Assembly: GCA_964570285.1 (NCBI GenBank)
Contig: CAZMXP010000058.1
Coordinates: 1-29,826, forward strand
Length of the DNA: 29,826 nt
From: CAZMXP01 sp964570285
GTDB taxonomy: Bacteria > Planctomycetota > PLA2
Direction of reading: 5' to 3'
Below are positions 13,963 to 20,342 of the stretch, piece after piece. Position numbers and translations under genes: made by a program. Below the pieces are notes generated by a model. The model did not search any database, had not been told where the DNA came from, and saw only the letters and a list, made by a program, of their open reading frames with translations. Position 1 is the stretch's first letter. Each line of letters begins with the position of its first letter.

Positions 13963-14823
13963 ATGATGCTCCTCACCGTACTCGCCCTGCTCACCTCCGT
14001 CTGCGCGATCTGCGTGGTGCTGCGCCGCCTGACGCAGTCGGAGGTGGAACGCCTCGCGCTGAGAGAGGAGATCGAGACGCTGTCGCGCGGCGGCGACGAG
14101 CGCGAGGCGCTCGCGGCGGTGGGGCTGATCGCCTCCGAGCTCTGCAAGATGGTCGTCTCGCCGGTGACGGTGATCCTCGGCCAGTGCGAGCTCGCGCGCT
14201 CGCAGGGCCAGGCCGACCGCCGCCTCGACGCGATCGAGCGGCAGGCGCGGAGGATCGCCGATGTCGTCGAGCGCCACCGCGGCCTCGCCGACTCGCAGTG
14301 CGCCGAGGTGCGCGAGATCGAGCCGGCCGCCTGCGCGCGCGCCGCGCTGGGCGCGACGAGCCGGCTCGCGAAGGAGCGCGACGTGACCGTGCACGAGATG
14401 CTCGAGGATTCGCCGCGCATCCGGATCAACCCCTTCCTGCTGACCCACGCGCTGCGCCACATGCTGCGCTCCGCGATCGAGGCGTCGCCGAAGGGCAAGG
14501 GCGACGTGACCTTCGCGATGGGCTACCTCCCCGGCGCGCACGGCGAGGAGGACTACCTCGCCTTCGCCGTCGCCGACGACGGCCCCGGCATCGAGCCGCT
14601 CGCGCTGCCGCGCGTCTTCCACCCCTTCCCCGAGGAGAGCGGCACCTGGCGCAGCACCGGCTTCGGCTACTCGGTCGTCTACGCGATCGCCCGCGCCACC
14701 GGCGCGACGATCGTGCTCGACACCGCCCCCGGCGCCGGCACCCGCGCGACCTTCAAGGTGCCGCTGCCGAAGAAGGTCGAGAAGAGCACGCCGATCGCCG
14801 AGCCCGTCCACGTCGAAGCGTAG
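13963..14823 (+). CDS. Degenerate histidine-kinase-like ATPase lacking the phospho-acceptor His
   Basis: A 286-aa protein with one N-terminal membrane segment (residues 2-20), a short coiled coil, and a dimerisation plus HATPase region. The region aligned to the HEINNPLTVILGQ motif of kinases reads CKMVVSPVTVILGQ (residues 61-74), so His is replaced by Lys62 and the next Glu by Met. In the N box the Asn is Ser (HMLRSAIEASP). The ATP lid motifs are kept: DDGPGIE (G1) and STGFGYSVVYAIARATG (G2). It may bind ATP or act as a scaffold or pseudokinase rather than autophosphorylate. It is encoded 3 nt after the HEAT-repeat gene with no adjacent response regulator. Confidence 0.82.
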   Translation: MMLLTVLALLTSVCAICVVLRRLTQSEVERLALREEIETLSRGGDEREALAAVGLIASELCKMVVSPVTVILGQCELARSQGQADRRLDAIERQARRIADVVERHRGLADSQCAEVREIEPAACARAALGATSRLAKERDVTVHEMLEDSPRIRINPFLLTHALRHMLRSAIEASPKGKGDVTFAMGYLPGAHGEEDYLAFAVADDGPGIEPLALPRVFHPFPEESGTWRSTGFGYSVVYAIARATGATIVLDTAPGAGTRATFKVPLPKKVEKSTPIAEPVHVEA

Positions 14824-14869
14824 GGGGCCCGGGGGCCGCCGGGCGCCTCCCGGCGGCGTGCGACAATGC

Positions 14870-15263
14870 CCGCGGTTCGCAAGAGCGGTGCCCGCTTGCC
14901 GGCGACGCCGGGCGCGGATGGTAGCCCCGAAGAAGGCGAGGATGTCGCGACCTTGGCGGGGCAGGGTGCGGGTGACCGCGAGCATGCGCTCCGTGAAGCG
15001 GAGGCCGGCATCGCACGACGCACCGAGGCATCCCTTGCGCCGGAGAGGACCGCGGGGCGGACTCGCGCACGGCGAGCTTGTTGGCGGATTCGACGCCGGT
15101 ACGCCTCGCGAAGGCCTCCCCGAGCAGGCGCTGGAAGGCGGCGCCGCTGCGGTTGAGATCGACGTGGCAGAAGGAGAGCTCGTGCGTGCACGCTGTCCAC
15201 AGCCATCCGGGGCCGTACGAGGTCTCGCAGCCGGCGTCCGAACCGGCCCACGTGGAAGGCTGA
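14870..15263 (-). pseudogene. IS66-family transposase (TnpC) remnant
   Basis: Two reading frames on the minus strand give successive pieces of an IS66 transposase. The first, from about 15263, includes GWLWTACTHELSFCHVDL and RSGAAFQRLLGEAFA, matching the catalytic core near the WLW..T motif. It then jumps to GVESANKLAVRES, which corresponds to the GVEPTNNxAERALR region, so an internal deletion is likely. Near 15055 the frame shifts by one base and continues with RRKGCLGASCDAGLRFTERM and AVTRTLPRQGRDILAFFGATI, the typical IS66 C-terminus. No natural start or stop is present. Third-position GC is high in both pieces. It lies next to the tRNA-Gly gene. The family call rests on motif recall. Confidence 0.72.
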
Positions 15264-15273
15264 TGGCCCCTAG

Positions 15274-15311
15274 GCTTTTCTTGGGGGGCCCTAGGGCCCC
15301 CCAAGAAAAGC
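15274..15311. repeat. Perfect 18-bp inverted repeat at the 3' end of tRNA-Gly
   Basis: Two exact 18-nt arms (15274-15291 and 15294-15311) are separated by TA. The core is GGGGGGCCC-TA-GGGCCCCCC, flanked inside the arms by CTTTTCTT and AAGAAAAG. The right arm overlaps the last bases of the tRNA gene. T-rich and A-rich blocks are part of the stem, in the reverse order of a normal bidirectional terminator, so it may be a tRNA terminator variant, an integration scar or a palindromic repeat. Confidence 0.85.
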
Positions 15312-15379
15312 GCCTGATGGGAATCGAACCCACATAGCTGGCTTGGGAAGCCAGCGCTCTACCACTGAGCTACAGGCGC
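15309..15379 (-). tRNA. tRNA-Gly (anticodon CCC)
   Basis: The acceptor arms GCGCCTG and CAGGCGC pair over 7 bp. The D arm (GCTC...GAGC), the anticodon stem CTGGC/GCCAG with loop TTCCCAA, and the T arm GTGGG-TTCGATT-CCCAT are all present. The anticodon is CCC. The discriminator is U, as is usual for bacterial tRNA-Gly, and CCA is not encoded. The gene sits beside an IS66 remnant and a perfect palindrome. Confidence 0.96.
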
Positions 15380-15392
15380 GTAGGGACCGACG

Positions 15393-15398
15393 AGGATA
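15393..15398 (-). promoter_or_regulatory. -10-like hexamer TATCCT for tRNA-Gly
   Basis: TATCCT on the minus strand ends about 13 nt before the tRNA 5' end, a suitable place for a tRNA promoter. No good -35 is visible. Confidence 0.35.
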
Positions 15399-15428
15399 CC
15401 AAGTGATCGCGGGTTTGGGGAGTGTTCT

Positions 15429-15459
15429 GGCCCCTCGCCCGCTGCGCGGGCTATGGGCC
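15429..15459 (-). repeat. Dispersed palindromic repeat, copy 2 (partial, inverted)
   Basis: Read on the minus strand this matches the mqnD copy over 25 nt, including the GGCCCATAGCCCGCGCAGC segment. The adjacent GGGGCCCC-type arm has diverged (GGACCATTCAT). It lies between the tRNA and the first long inverted repeat. Confidence 0.75.
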
Positions 15460-15591
15460 ATGAATGGTCCGAAGCGTTCGGAGGCGCGCGAGGATGTTGC
15501 CGCGCGAGCTTTGCAGGGTGCAAGGGCACGCCCAATGCCACCGGGAACTGGGCGGTGCGGCGGATCACAGCCGTCGTCTTGAGGTTGGAAG

Positions 15592-15696
15592 AAGGAACCC
15601 AGGAACCTAGGAACCGAGGAAGCGGGGGATTGGATTCATCTCAGTCCAAGAGCGCTCCCCCTGACGCTCATGGTTTCCTCCCTTCCTGGGTTCCTT
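15592..15696. repeat. 105-bp inverted-repeat element A
   Basis: AAGGAACCCAGGAA (15592-15605) and TTCCTGGGTTCCTT (15683-15696) are exact 14-nt inverted arms. The inner parts also pair in blocks (GGGGGA with TCCCCC, TTGGA with TCCAA), so the whole could fold as a long imperfect hairpin. The arms contain degenerate repeats of GGAACC. It looks like a miniature non-autonomous element; no coding content is seen. Confidence 0.65.
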
Positions 15697-15840
15697 ATCA
15701 AATCCGCTACGCCCGATCCGGATCGGCCGAAGGCCGTCGCGAGGGCGCACAGCGCCCGAGGCTTGTGCTACTACGGCTTGGATACTTCGCCGATTGCGCC
15801 AGAATCACATGCGTCAAAGAGCCTCCCATAGGGCAGGAAA

Positions 15841-15935
15841 ACCACGAAGGCGCGAAGCCACGAAGGAGTGCTGCCGACGCGGGACGCGCGCCAGTCCGAC
15901 TCTTCCCTGTCTCCGTGCCTTCGCGTCTTCGTGGT
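15841..15935. repeat. 95-bp inverted-repeat element B
   Basis: The left arm (15841-15864) begins ACCACGAAGGCGCGAAGCC. The right arm (15912-15935), reversed and complemented, matches it at 21 of 24 positions. The arms contain degenerate CCACGAAG repeats. The build (inverted arms made of short degenerate repeats around a unique centre) is like element A, but the sequence is different. Confidence 0.65.
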
Positions 15936-16115
15936 CGTCCGTCGACCTGACGCGCTCCGTTCGCCCCCGGCGTCGCCTCGCTCGCAGCCTTCGGCTTGGC
16001 CCTCCTCACGCTTGCAAGGAGAGGGGGGCTGATCGCTACGCTCTCCCTCGTCTGCTTGCTGCTTCCCCTGCTGACGGTCCCGATCATCATGTGAGAGGAA
16101 CCCCGGCGCGCGGCT

Positions 16116-17527
16116 TTACGCCTCCTTCAGCGCCTTCGCGACCTCCTCGAGGACCTTCTTCGCGTCGCCGTAGACCATCGTGTTGCGCTCGTGCTCGAAG
16201 AGGCCGTTCTTGACGCCCGCGAAGCCGGCGCCCAGCGAGCGCTTGATCGTGAAGACCGAGCGCGCCTCCTCGACGTCGAGCACCGGCATGCCGTAGAGGG
16301 GGCTCTGCGGGTCGCTCTTCGCCGCGGGGTTCACGATGTCGTTGGCGCCGACGACGAGCACGACGTCGGTGTTCCTGAAGTCGCGGTTGATCTCGTCCAT
16401 CTCGGCCAGCTGTTCGTAGGGCACGTTCGCCTCGGCGAGCAGCACGTTCATGTGGCCGGGCATGCGCCCCGCGACCGGGTGGATCGCGTAGCGGACGGTC
16501 GCGCCGCGCCCCTCGAGCATCGACGCGAGTTCGCGCACGGCGTGCTGCGCCTGCGCGACGGCCATGCCGTAGCCNNNNNNNNNNGCATCAAATTCTGGCC
16601 GCGCCGCAGCACGCTGTTGCCGTAGCCGGGCACGAGGATGACCTGCCGCGCGTCCGCGAGCAGCATCGCCACCTCGTCGGGCGAGCAGCTCTTCACGGGC
16701 CCGTACTCGCCTCCGCCCGCGCCCGCGCTCTCGCCCCCGAACCCCCCAAACATCACGCTTCCGAGCCCGCGGTTCATCGCTTTGCACATGATCCTCGTCA
16801 GGATCAGCCCCGCCGCGCCGACGAGCGAGCCCGAGACGACGAGGACCGGCGAGCCGAGCGTGAAGCCCGCGAGCGCCGCCGCGACGCCGGAGTAGCTGTT
16901 CAGCAGCGAGATCACGACCGGCATGTCTCCGCCGCCGATCGGGATCACGAGGGTGACGCCGAGCGCGAGCGAGAGCAGCAGGACCGCGACGAGCGGCGCC
17001 GCCCCCGGCAGGCAGGCCGCGGCGACCGCCGTGGCCGCCAGCGCGAGATTCAGCAGGTGGCGCTTCGGCAGCAGGATCGGCCGGCCGGCGATCCTCTCGC
17101 TCAGCTTCAGGAAGGCGACGAGGCTGCCGCTGAAGGTGAGGCCGCCGACGAGCACCGTGAGCACGAGGCTTGCGCCCGCGATCCCGCCGGGGGAGGGGTC
17201 GGCGGCCTGGAAGAAGGTGCCGAGGCCGACGAGCGCGCTCGCGAGCCCGCCGAAGCCGTTCAGCAGCGCGACCATCTCGGGCATGTGCGTCATCGGCACG
17301 CGCAGCGCGAGCAGCGTGCCCGCGACGCCGCCCACGGCGAGCCCGGCGAGGATCCAGACCGGGTCGATGCGCCCCATCTCGACGAAGGACGCGACCACCG
17401 CGAGCAGCATCGCGCCCGCGGCGAGCGCGTTGCCCTGCCGCGCGGTGCGGACGCGGCCCATGCGCTGCAGCGCGAGCATGAACATCACCACCGAGGCGAG
17501 GTAGGCGGCGTGGACGAGCGGCTCCAT
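16116..17527 (-). CDS. pntB: NAD(P) transhydrogenase subunit beta (interrupted by assembly gap)
   Basis: The membrane part (from ATG at 17527) has about eight hydrophobic segments, with GGGDMPVVISLLNSYSGVA typical of PntB. The C-terminal NADP(H)-binding domain includes GYGMAVAQAQHAVREL, YAIHPVAGRMPGHMNVLLAE, LVVGANDIVNPAAKSDPQSP and IKRSLGAGFAGVKNGLF. Ten Ns at 16575-16584 interrupt the gene, and the two sides are in different frames. The VPGYG motif is read on both sides of the gap, so the gap and about 30 bp next to it are probably an assembly fault, not a real mutation. PntB forms, with PntA, the proton-translocating transhydrogenase that makes NADPH from NADH. It follows pntA2 by 3 nt. 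Confidence 0.93.
16575..16584. other. Assembly gap (10 N) inside pntB
   Basis: Ten Ns join two contig ends. The sequence GCCGTAGCC occurs just left of the gap and again about 30 bp to its right (16619-16627), so the contigs probably overlap there. The segment between (about 16585-16618) does not match PntB. Confidence 0.95.
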
Positions 17528-17530
17528 CCG

Positions 17531-17827
17531 CTATTTCCTGCCGCGGAACATCCGCATCATGCGGTCGGTCACGAGGAAGCCGCCGACGACGTTCACCGTC
17601 GCGAGGGCCACCGCGAGCGCCCCGAGCAGCGTCGCGAGGCCGAAGGGCGCCGCGTCGCCCACGCGCGCCACGGCCATCGCGCCGAGGATCGTCACGCCGG
17701 AGATCGCGTTGCTGCCCGACATCAGCGGCGTGTGCAGCGTCGGCGGCACCTTCGAGATCAGCTGGTAGCCCGCGAACGACGCGAGCACGCAGACGTAGAG
17801 CAGCATCAGGACCATGCCGGTGTTCAT
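17531..17827 (-). CDS. pntA2: NAD(P) transhydrogenase subunit alpha part 2 (membrane)
   Basis: A 98-aa membrane protein with three hydrophobic segments and the conserved PPTLHTPLMSGSNAISGVTI motif of the PntA C-terminal membrane domain. Species with a split alpha subunit encode this as a separate gene between the NAD-binding part and PntB, as seen here. The ATG at 17827 overlaps the upstream stop (ATGA) and is preceded by GGAGG. A longer frame upstream is a shadow of pntA1. Confidence 0.95.
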   Translation of the reverse strand: MNTGMVLMLLYVCVLASFAGYQLISKVPPTLHTPLMSGSNAISGVTILGAMAVARVGDAAPFGLATLLGALAVALATVNVVGGFLVTDRMMRMFRGRK

Positions 17828-18930
17828 CGGGGCCTCCCCGGCGCGCGGATCTCGCCGCCGTGCGTGACGAGCGCCGCCGCGACGATCTCGTCGTCGAGGC
17901 GCCAGGCGAACGCGCCCTCCCTGTCGAGGGCGTCGAGCAGGATGTGCTGGACGTTTCGCGCGAGCATGTCGGAGGCGTGCGCGGGCACCGTGCGCGCCCA
18001 CTCCGTCTCGCCGAGGATCCAGACGCCCTGCCTCTCGACCGCCTTGCCGGGCTCGGTCAGCTCGCAGTTGCCGCCGCGCGGCGCGGCGAGGTCGACGACG
18101 ACGCTGCCCGGCCGCATCGACCGCACGTGGTCGGCGGTCACCGTGATCGGCGCGCGCCGGTAGGGGACGAGCGCCGTCGTGACGATCGCGTCCGCGCGCG
18201 CGAAGGCCTCCGCGAGCAGCGCCGCCTGCGCGCGCCGGTACTCGTCGCCCTGCTCCGCCGCGTAGCCGCCCTCGCCCTTGCGCGCCTCGACGCCCTTCAC
18301 CTCGAGGAAGCGCGCGCCCAGCGACTCCGCCTGCTCCTTCGTCTCGGGCCGCGGGTCGGTCGCCTCGACGACGGCGCCGAGCCTTCGCGCGGTGGCGATC
18401 GCCTGCAGCCCCGCGACGCCGACGCCGACGACCACGAACCGCGCGGGCCGGATCGTGCCGGCCGGCGTCATCATCAGCGGCAGGATGCGCGGCAGTCGGG
18501 CGGCCGCGGCGATCACCGCCTTGTAGCCGGCGATGCTCGCCTGGCTCGACAGCACGTCCATCGCCTGCGCGCGCGTCGTTCGCGGGATCGCGTCGAGGGA
18601 GAAAGCCGAGATGCGCCTTGCCGCCAATGCGGCGAGAAGGGGGGGGTTCTCGGGGGCCCAGAGGAACGAGACGAGGCTCGACCCCTCGCGCAACGCGCCG
18701 ATCTCTTCGGGCGTCGGCAGGTGGATCTGCGCGCGGACGTCCGCGTCGCCTTGGGCCCCGACGGTCGCCCCGGCGGCCGCGTACTCCTCGTCGCGGTAGC
18801 CGGCGCGGAGTCCCGCCCCCGGCTCGACGGCCACTTGCAAGCCGCGCTTGCGCAGCGCCGCGACGCTGTCGGGGGTCGCGGCGACGCGCGTCTCGTCGCC
18901 GGGCTCGCGGGGGATGAAGAGCATCGCCAT
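17824..18930 (-). CDS. pntA1: NAD(P) transhydrogenase subunit alpha part 1 (NAD-binding)
   Basis: A 368-aa cytoplasmic subunit of the AlaDH/PNT family. It starts MAMLFIPREPGDETRVAATP, and the N-terminal domain includes AGYRDEEYAAAGA and SLVSFLWAPEN. The NAD-binding domain has RFVVVGVGVAGLQAIATARR with the acidic DPRPE loop, then TTALVPYRRAPITVT and SVVVDLAAPRGGNCELTEPG. It binds NAD(H) and passes hydride to the NADP-binding domain of PntB. The start is one of two near ATGs (18930 or 18924); I chose the first. It heads the three-gene operon and is divergent from the gene at 18955 with only 24 bp between. Confidence 0.95.
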   Translation of the reverse strand: MAMLFIPREPGDETRVAATPDSVAALRKRGLQVAVEPGAGLRAGYRDEEYAAAGATVGAQGDADVRAQIHLPTPEEIGALREGSSLVSFLWAPENPPLLAALAARRISAFSLDAIPRTTRAQAMDVLSSQASIAGYKAVIAAAARLPRILPLMMTPAGTIRPARFVVVGVGVAGLQAIATARRLGAVVEATDPRPETKEQAESLGARFLEVKGVEARKGEGGYAAEQGDEYRRAQAALLAEAFARADAIVTTALVPYRRAPITVTADHVRSMRPGSVVVDLAAPRGGNCELTEPGKAVERQGVWILGETEWARTVPAHASDMLARNVQHILLDALDREGAFAWRLDDEIVAAALVTHGGEIRAPGRPR

Positions 18931-18942
18931 CGGCGCATCGGT

Positions 18943-18948
18943 TATTCT
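18943..18948 (+). promoter_or_regulatory. -10-like hexamer TATTCT for the gene at 18955
   Basis: TATTCT ends 6 nt before the ATG. Only 24 bp separate this gene from pntA1, so its promoter must overlap the start of pntA1 and its message is likely leaderless. Confidence 0.45.
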
Positions 18949-18954
18949 CCCCCC

Positions 18955-20070
18955 ATGCGCCAACTCTCGCTGCTGCTGTTTGCCCTCGCCGCCTCCGCGC
19001 AGGAGGTCCGCGTCGTCGACTGCCAGGTGAGCGCCAATGGCGAACGCCAACTGCTGCTCCGCGGCGCGATCGAGGCCGACGAGTCGCCGCCGTGCTGGAT
19101 CGGCGTCTGGTTCCAGGCGCGTCTCGCCGACGGCACCGCGCTCGACCCCGAGCTGCTCGTCAAGTGGAGCGACCTCTTCACGCCCGACCCGCAGGGCAAG
19201 CCGACGCGCTGGAGCGACTGCAGCATGCTGCTCGGCTATGAGAAGCTCGAAGCGTGCAAGAACCTCCCGAAGGGGGCGCGCAGCCTGTTGCGCTTCGCGT
19301 GCGACCCGTGGAGCGCGCAGGAGAACAAGTGGCTCGCGAACGGCTGGCCGCTCTCGTGCCCGGTCTTCGTGACGACCGACCCGCAGGGGCGCATCGTGAA
19401 GGCCGACCCCTTCTACACGCGGCCGCACGACGCGCCGCGCTGCCGCACCCACGAGACCAAGCCCGCGCGGCGCATCACCCTCGACCTGAAGCACCTGAAA
19501 CTCCGGCCCGGCGTCGAACTCGGCCGCTGCGTCGGCGCGAAGCACACCATCTACGACCTGCTCGTCTGGACCGATCCGCAGAACCCCCAGTGGCCCGACC
19601 GGAGGCAGGCGGCGATCGACTGGCTCGAGCGCGGCTTCTTCTTCGAGCCGCTCTCCACTCCCGACGCGGCGAAGGAACTCGTGCTGCTCGCCCACCGGGG
19701 CCGGCCGCTGGTCGCCTCCCGGGAGGCCTACGCAAGCCTGAAGGCGGGCCACGAGAAGCGCAGGGAGACGGTGGTCCCGACGGCCTTCGGCTGCGAGGTC
19801 GAGGCCATGGAGGACCTCGGCTGGCGCGTCAGGCTTCTCGTCGTCGAGAACGGCGAGGTCTGGCAGTATGACAACAACGTCGCCCGCGACGGGCGCCTCT
19901 CCACCATCAAGAGGCAGTGCCTCGTCGGCTGGCACATCGACACTCCCCCCGACGCCCCCCTCATTCGCGACGTGGTAACCTTGCATGCCGAGGCCGCGGC
20001 CCTCCCCGTGCTCGAGGAGGAGATGGACGGCTATCTCGCGCCGGAGGAGTGGCCCGACCACGTGAAGTGA
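18955..20070 (+). CDS. Secreted protein of unknown function
   Basis: A 371-aa protein with a short signal peptide (MRQLSLLLFALAASA, cleavage before Gln16). The mature part begins with a beta-sandwich-like region and is rich in Cys, Trp and acidic residues. No family motif is recognised. It should be periplasmic or extracellular. The start is fixed by the signal peptide and the tight divergent spacer. The next small membrane gene overlaps its stop (GTGA), so the two are translationally coupled. It is read with strong third-position GC throughout, so it is a real gene. Confidence 0.8.
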   Translation: MRQLSLLLFALAASAQEVRVVDCQVSANGERQLLLRGAIEADESPPCWIGVWFQARLADGTALDPELLVKWSDLFTPDPQGKPTRWSDCSMLLGYEKLEACKNLPKGARSLLRFACDPWSAQENKWLANGWPLSCPVFVTTDPQGRIVKADPFYTRPHDAPRCRTHETKPARRITLDLKHLKLRPGVELGRCVGAKHTIYDLLVWTDPQNPQWPDRRQAAIDWLERGFFFEPLSTPDAAKELVLLAHRGRPLVASREAYASLKAGHEKRRETVVPTAFGCEVEAMEDLGWRVRLLVVENGEVWQYDNNVARDGRLSTIKRQCLVGWHIDTPPDAPLIRDVVTLHAEAAALPVLEEEMDGYLAPEEWPDHVK

Positions 20071-20309
20071 GCGGCCGGACGTCGCTGAAGGTCGCCGGCG
20101 GGATCGCAGTGGCGGCGACCTTCCTGCTCGGCTGGACGTGGCAGCTCGGCTGGCTGACGCTGCGGGAGTGGCAGGGGGGGAGCGACGCGGCGCTCGGCTA
20201 CGCGACGCTCTCCGGCGTCTGGGCGCTGATCGGCCTCGCGGTCGCGCACCTTCTGTTGTCCGCCGCCGTGCTGGCGAGCATGAAGGCGCCCCGCCGCGCG
20301 CGCGGTTGA
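20067..20309 (+). CDS. Small membrane protein, unknown function
   Basis: An 80-aa protein starting at GTG, whose start overlaps the preceding stop codon (GTGA). It has two hydrophobic segments (about residues 9-27 and 45-69), the second ending in LLLSAAVLASM, and a basic C-terminus. No family is recognised. The overlap and the clear hydrophobic pattern support it over longer readings of the frame that begin inside the previous gene. Confidence 0.68.
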   Translation: MSGRTSLKVAGGIAVAATFLLGWTWQLGWLTLREWQGGSDAALGYATLSGVWALIGLAVAHLLLSAAVLASMKAPRRARG

Positions 20310-20329
20310 TTCGCCGACCCCGCAGGGAG

Positions 20330-20335
20330 GATAAT
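20330..20335 (+). promoter_or_regulatory. -10-like hexamer GATAAT for the arylsulfotransferase-like gene
   Basis: GATAAT overlaps the first in-frame ATG (20334) and ends 7 nt before the second (20343). A GGGAGG precedes it, so a leadered reading is not excluded. Confidence 0.45.
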
Positions 20336-20342
20336 GCGCGCC

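Larger units (their letters stand above)
15380..16115. other. 736-bp gene-free, repeat-rich region
   Basis: No frame here looks protein-like: base composition is lower in GC than the neighbours, third-position bias is absent and no family motif is seen. It contains a partial dispersed palindromic repeat (15429-15459), two long inverted repeats (15592-15696 and 15841-15935), and short hairpins around 15713-15760 (for example GGGCGC-ACA-GCGCCC). Together with the adjacent IS66 remnant it looks like an accumulation site for mobile or repeat DNA beside a tRNA. Confidence 0.7.

Noticed and set aside
14866..15156. Plus-strand ORF starting ATGCCCGCG just after a GACAAT hexamer
   Set aside because: The minus strand of this stretch holds recognisable IS66 transposase pieces with proper codon bias; the plus frame is an Arg/Ala-rich shadow, and the hexamer has no gene at the right distance.
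15592..15935. CRISPR array
   Set aside because: The repeats are inverted pairs, not regularly spaced direct repeats, and no cas genes are nearby.
16029..16094. A 21-aa hydrophobic reading (LIATLSLVCLLLPLLTVPII) after an AAGGAG-like sequence
   Set aside because: It would need a CTG start and lies in repeat-rich DNA without codon bias. A small membrane peptide is possible but cannot be supported.
17828..18001. N-terminal extension of pntA2
   Set aside because: The extension is antisense-like Arg/Ala-rich sequence inside pntA1. The ATG with GGAGG at 17827 gives the normal family length.
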